Positions 5,216 to 5,918 of a stretch of 5,918 bases of DNA are shown here, piece after piece (the first letter of the stretch is position 1; each line of letters starts with the position of its first letter). The stretch is from Bdellovibrionales bacterium (GTDB lineage Bacteria > Bdellovibrionota > Bdellovibrionia > Bdellovibrionales > UBA1609). The stretch is taken from the NCBI GenBank assembly GCA_020435025.1, contig JAGRAG010000432.1, forward strand, positions 1-5,918, in the 5' to 3' direction. Below the pieces are notes generated by a model that worked only from the letters and a program-made list of their open reading frames with translations, was not told where the DNA came from and did no database searches. The position numbers were made by a program, and so were the translations under genes.

Positions 5216-5918
5216 ATGGAATTTCAAAATTTAACTTTTGCAGAAAACGGAGACGTGGGTGTGCTTACGATCTCTCGGCCCAAGGCGCTTAACGCTTTAA
5301 ATTCAGAGCTGCTTGGGGAATTAGATCTAGTTTTAGACAAGATCCATGCTCATTCTCGGCTGCGCGTTCTTGTTATTACCGGTGATGGAGAAAAAGCGTT
5401 CGTTGCGGGAGCAGATATCAAAGAGATGTCTGAATACTCGCCGGATCAGGCGTTAGAAATGTCCTTACGAGGTCAGAAGATCTTTCATAAAATTGAAAGT
5501 CTTCGTCAACCTGTTATAGCGGCGGTTAATGGTTTTGCATTGGGTGGCGGCATGGAGCTCGCTTTAGCTTGTGATTTTGTTATAGCAAGTGACAACGCAC
5601 GCTTTGGTCTGCCTGAAGTGAGCTTGGGATTGATTCCTGGATATGGTGGAACGCAAAGACTATGGAGAAGTGTTGGGGCTTCTGTGGCTAAACTTATGAC
5701 TTATACCGGGGATATGTATTCCGCTCCGCAGATGAAAGAGTGGGGGCTCGTGACAGATGTTGTGGCTCTAAGTGAGCTTATGGAAAAAACAATGGCTGTT
5801 GCCAAAACCATTGGCTTTCGCGGGCCCCAGGCAGTGAGTGCCGCCAAAGTCGTGATTAATACAGGAATGGATTGCGATCTTCAAGTGGGACTACAAAATG
5901 AAGCTCAGGCTTTTTCAA
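5216..5918 (+). CDS. Enoyl-CoA hydratase (crotonase), C-terminus cut by window edge
   Basis: The frame opens at ATG 5216 and stays open to the right edge: 234 codons with no stop. It encodes a crotonase-superfamily protein that hydrates trans-2-enoyl-CoA to (S)-3-hydroxyacyl-CoA. Visible motifs: N-terminal VGVLTISRPKALNALN (14-29), FVAGADIKEM (62-71) with oxyanion-hole A66, and NGFALGGGMELALACD (105-120) with G111 and catalytic Glu114. LPEVSLGLIPGYGGTQRL (132-149) holds catalytic Glu134. Both glutamates are present, which favours a true hydratase over isomerase or hydrolase members. The last residues NEAQAFS match the segment that normally lies roughly 25 residues from the end in a protein of about 260, so only a short tail is missing. 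TAGGAT overlaps the stop of the preceding gene and provides a weak ribosome binding site about 6 bases before the ATG. The 8-base spacing indicates one transcript with the dehydrogenase. Substrate chain length is unknown, so I give no symbol. Confidence 0.94.
   Translation, partial: MEFQNLTFAENGDVGVLTISRPKALNALNSELLGELDLVLDKIHAHSRLRVLVITGDGEKAFVAGADIKEMSEYSPDQALEMSLRGQKIFHKIESLRQPVIAAVNGFALGGGMELALACDFVIASDNARFGLPEVSLGLIPGYGGTQRLWRSVGASVAKLMTYTGDMYSAPQMKEWGLVTDVVALSELMEKTMAVAKTIGFRGPQAVSAAKVVINTGMDCDLQVGLQNEAQAFS

Overview
The window looks like ordinary chromosomal DNA from a Gram-negative bacterium of moderate, slightly AT-leaning base composition (judged by eye, not counted). It holds seven protein genes. 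NrdA and NrdB resemble the class Ia enzymes of gammaproteobacteria (compared from memory with E. coli). The mix of genes and the base composition would also fit a predatory or deltaproteobacterial relative such as the Bdellovibrio group. No rRNA or other marker gene is present, so the taxonomy is a low-confidence guess.

Layout. (1) Positions 1-2095, + strand: the C-terminal part of nrdA (cut by the left edge), a 72-base gap with a perfect 10-bp hairpin, and complete nrdB. Together they make class Ia ribonucleotide reductase. (2) Positions 2096-2308: a gap between convergent genes, almost filled by a 178-base palindromic element. It has two perfectly matching 59-base inverted arms around a GC-rich, self-complementary 60-base centre. 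This is the most unusual thing in the window. (3) Positions 2309-2899, - strand: a class I SAM-dependent methyltransferase. (4) Positions 2989-4307, + strand: two glycosyltransferase-fold genes overlapping by 4 bases, a TIGR04283-type GT2 protein and a TIGR04282/DUF2064 protein. (5) Positions 4353-5918, + strand: a 3-hydroxybutyryl-CoA dehydrogenase followed 8 bases later by an enoyl-CoA hydratase that runs off the right edge.

How they work together. NrdA and NrdB form one enzyme that supplies deoxyribonucleotides. The two glycosyltransferase-like genes are translationally coupled and probably act on one sugar-containing product, which the sequence does not identify. The dehydrogenase and hydratase catalyse consecutive steps between crotonyl-CoA, 3-hydroxybutyryl-CoA and acetoacetyl-CoA, as in beta-oxidation or short-chain acyl-CoA metabolism. 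A good sigma70-like promoter at the end of the DUF2064 gene suggests this pair can be transcribed on its own. No tRNA, CRISPR array, transposase or prophage gene is visible.
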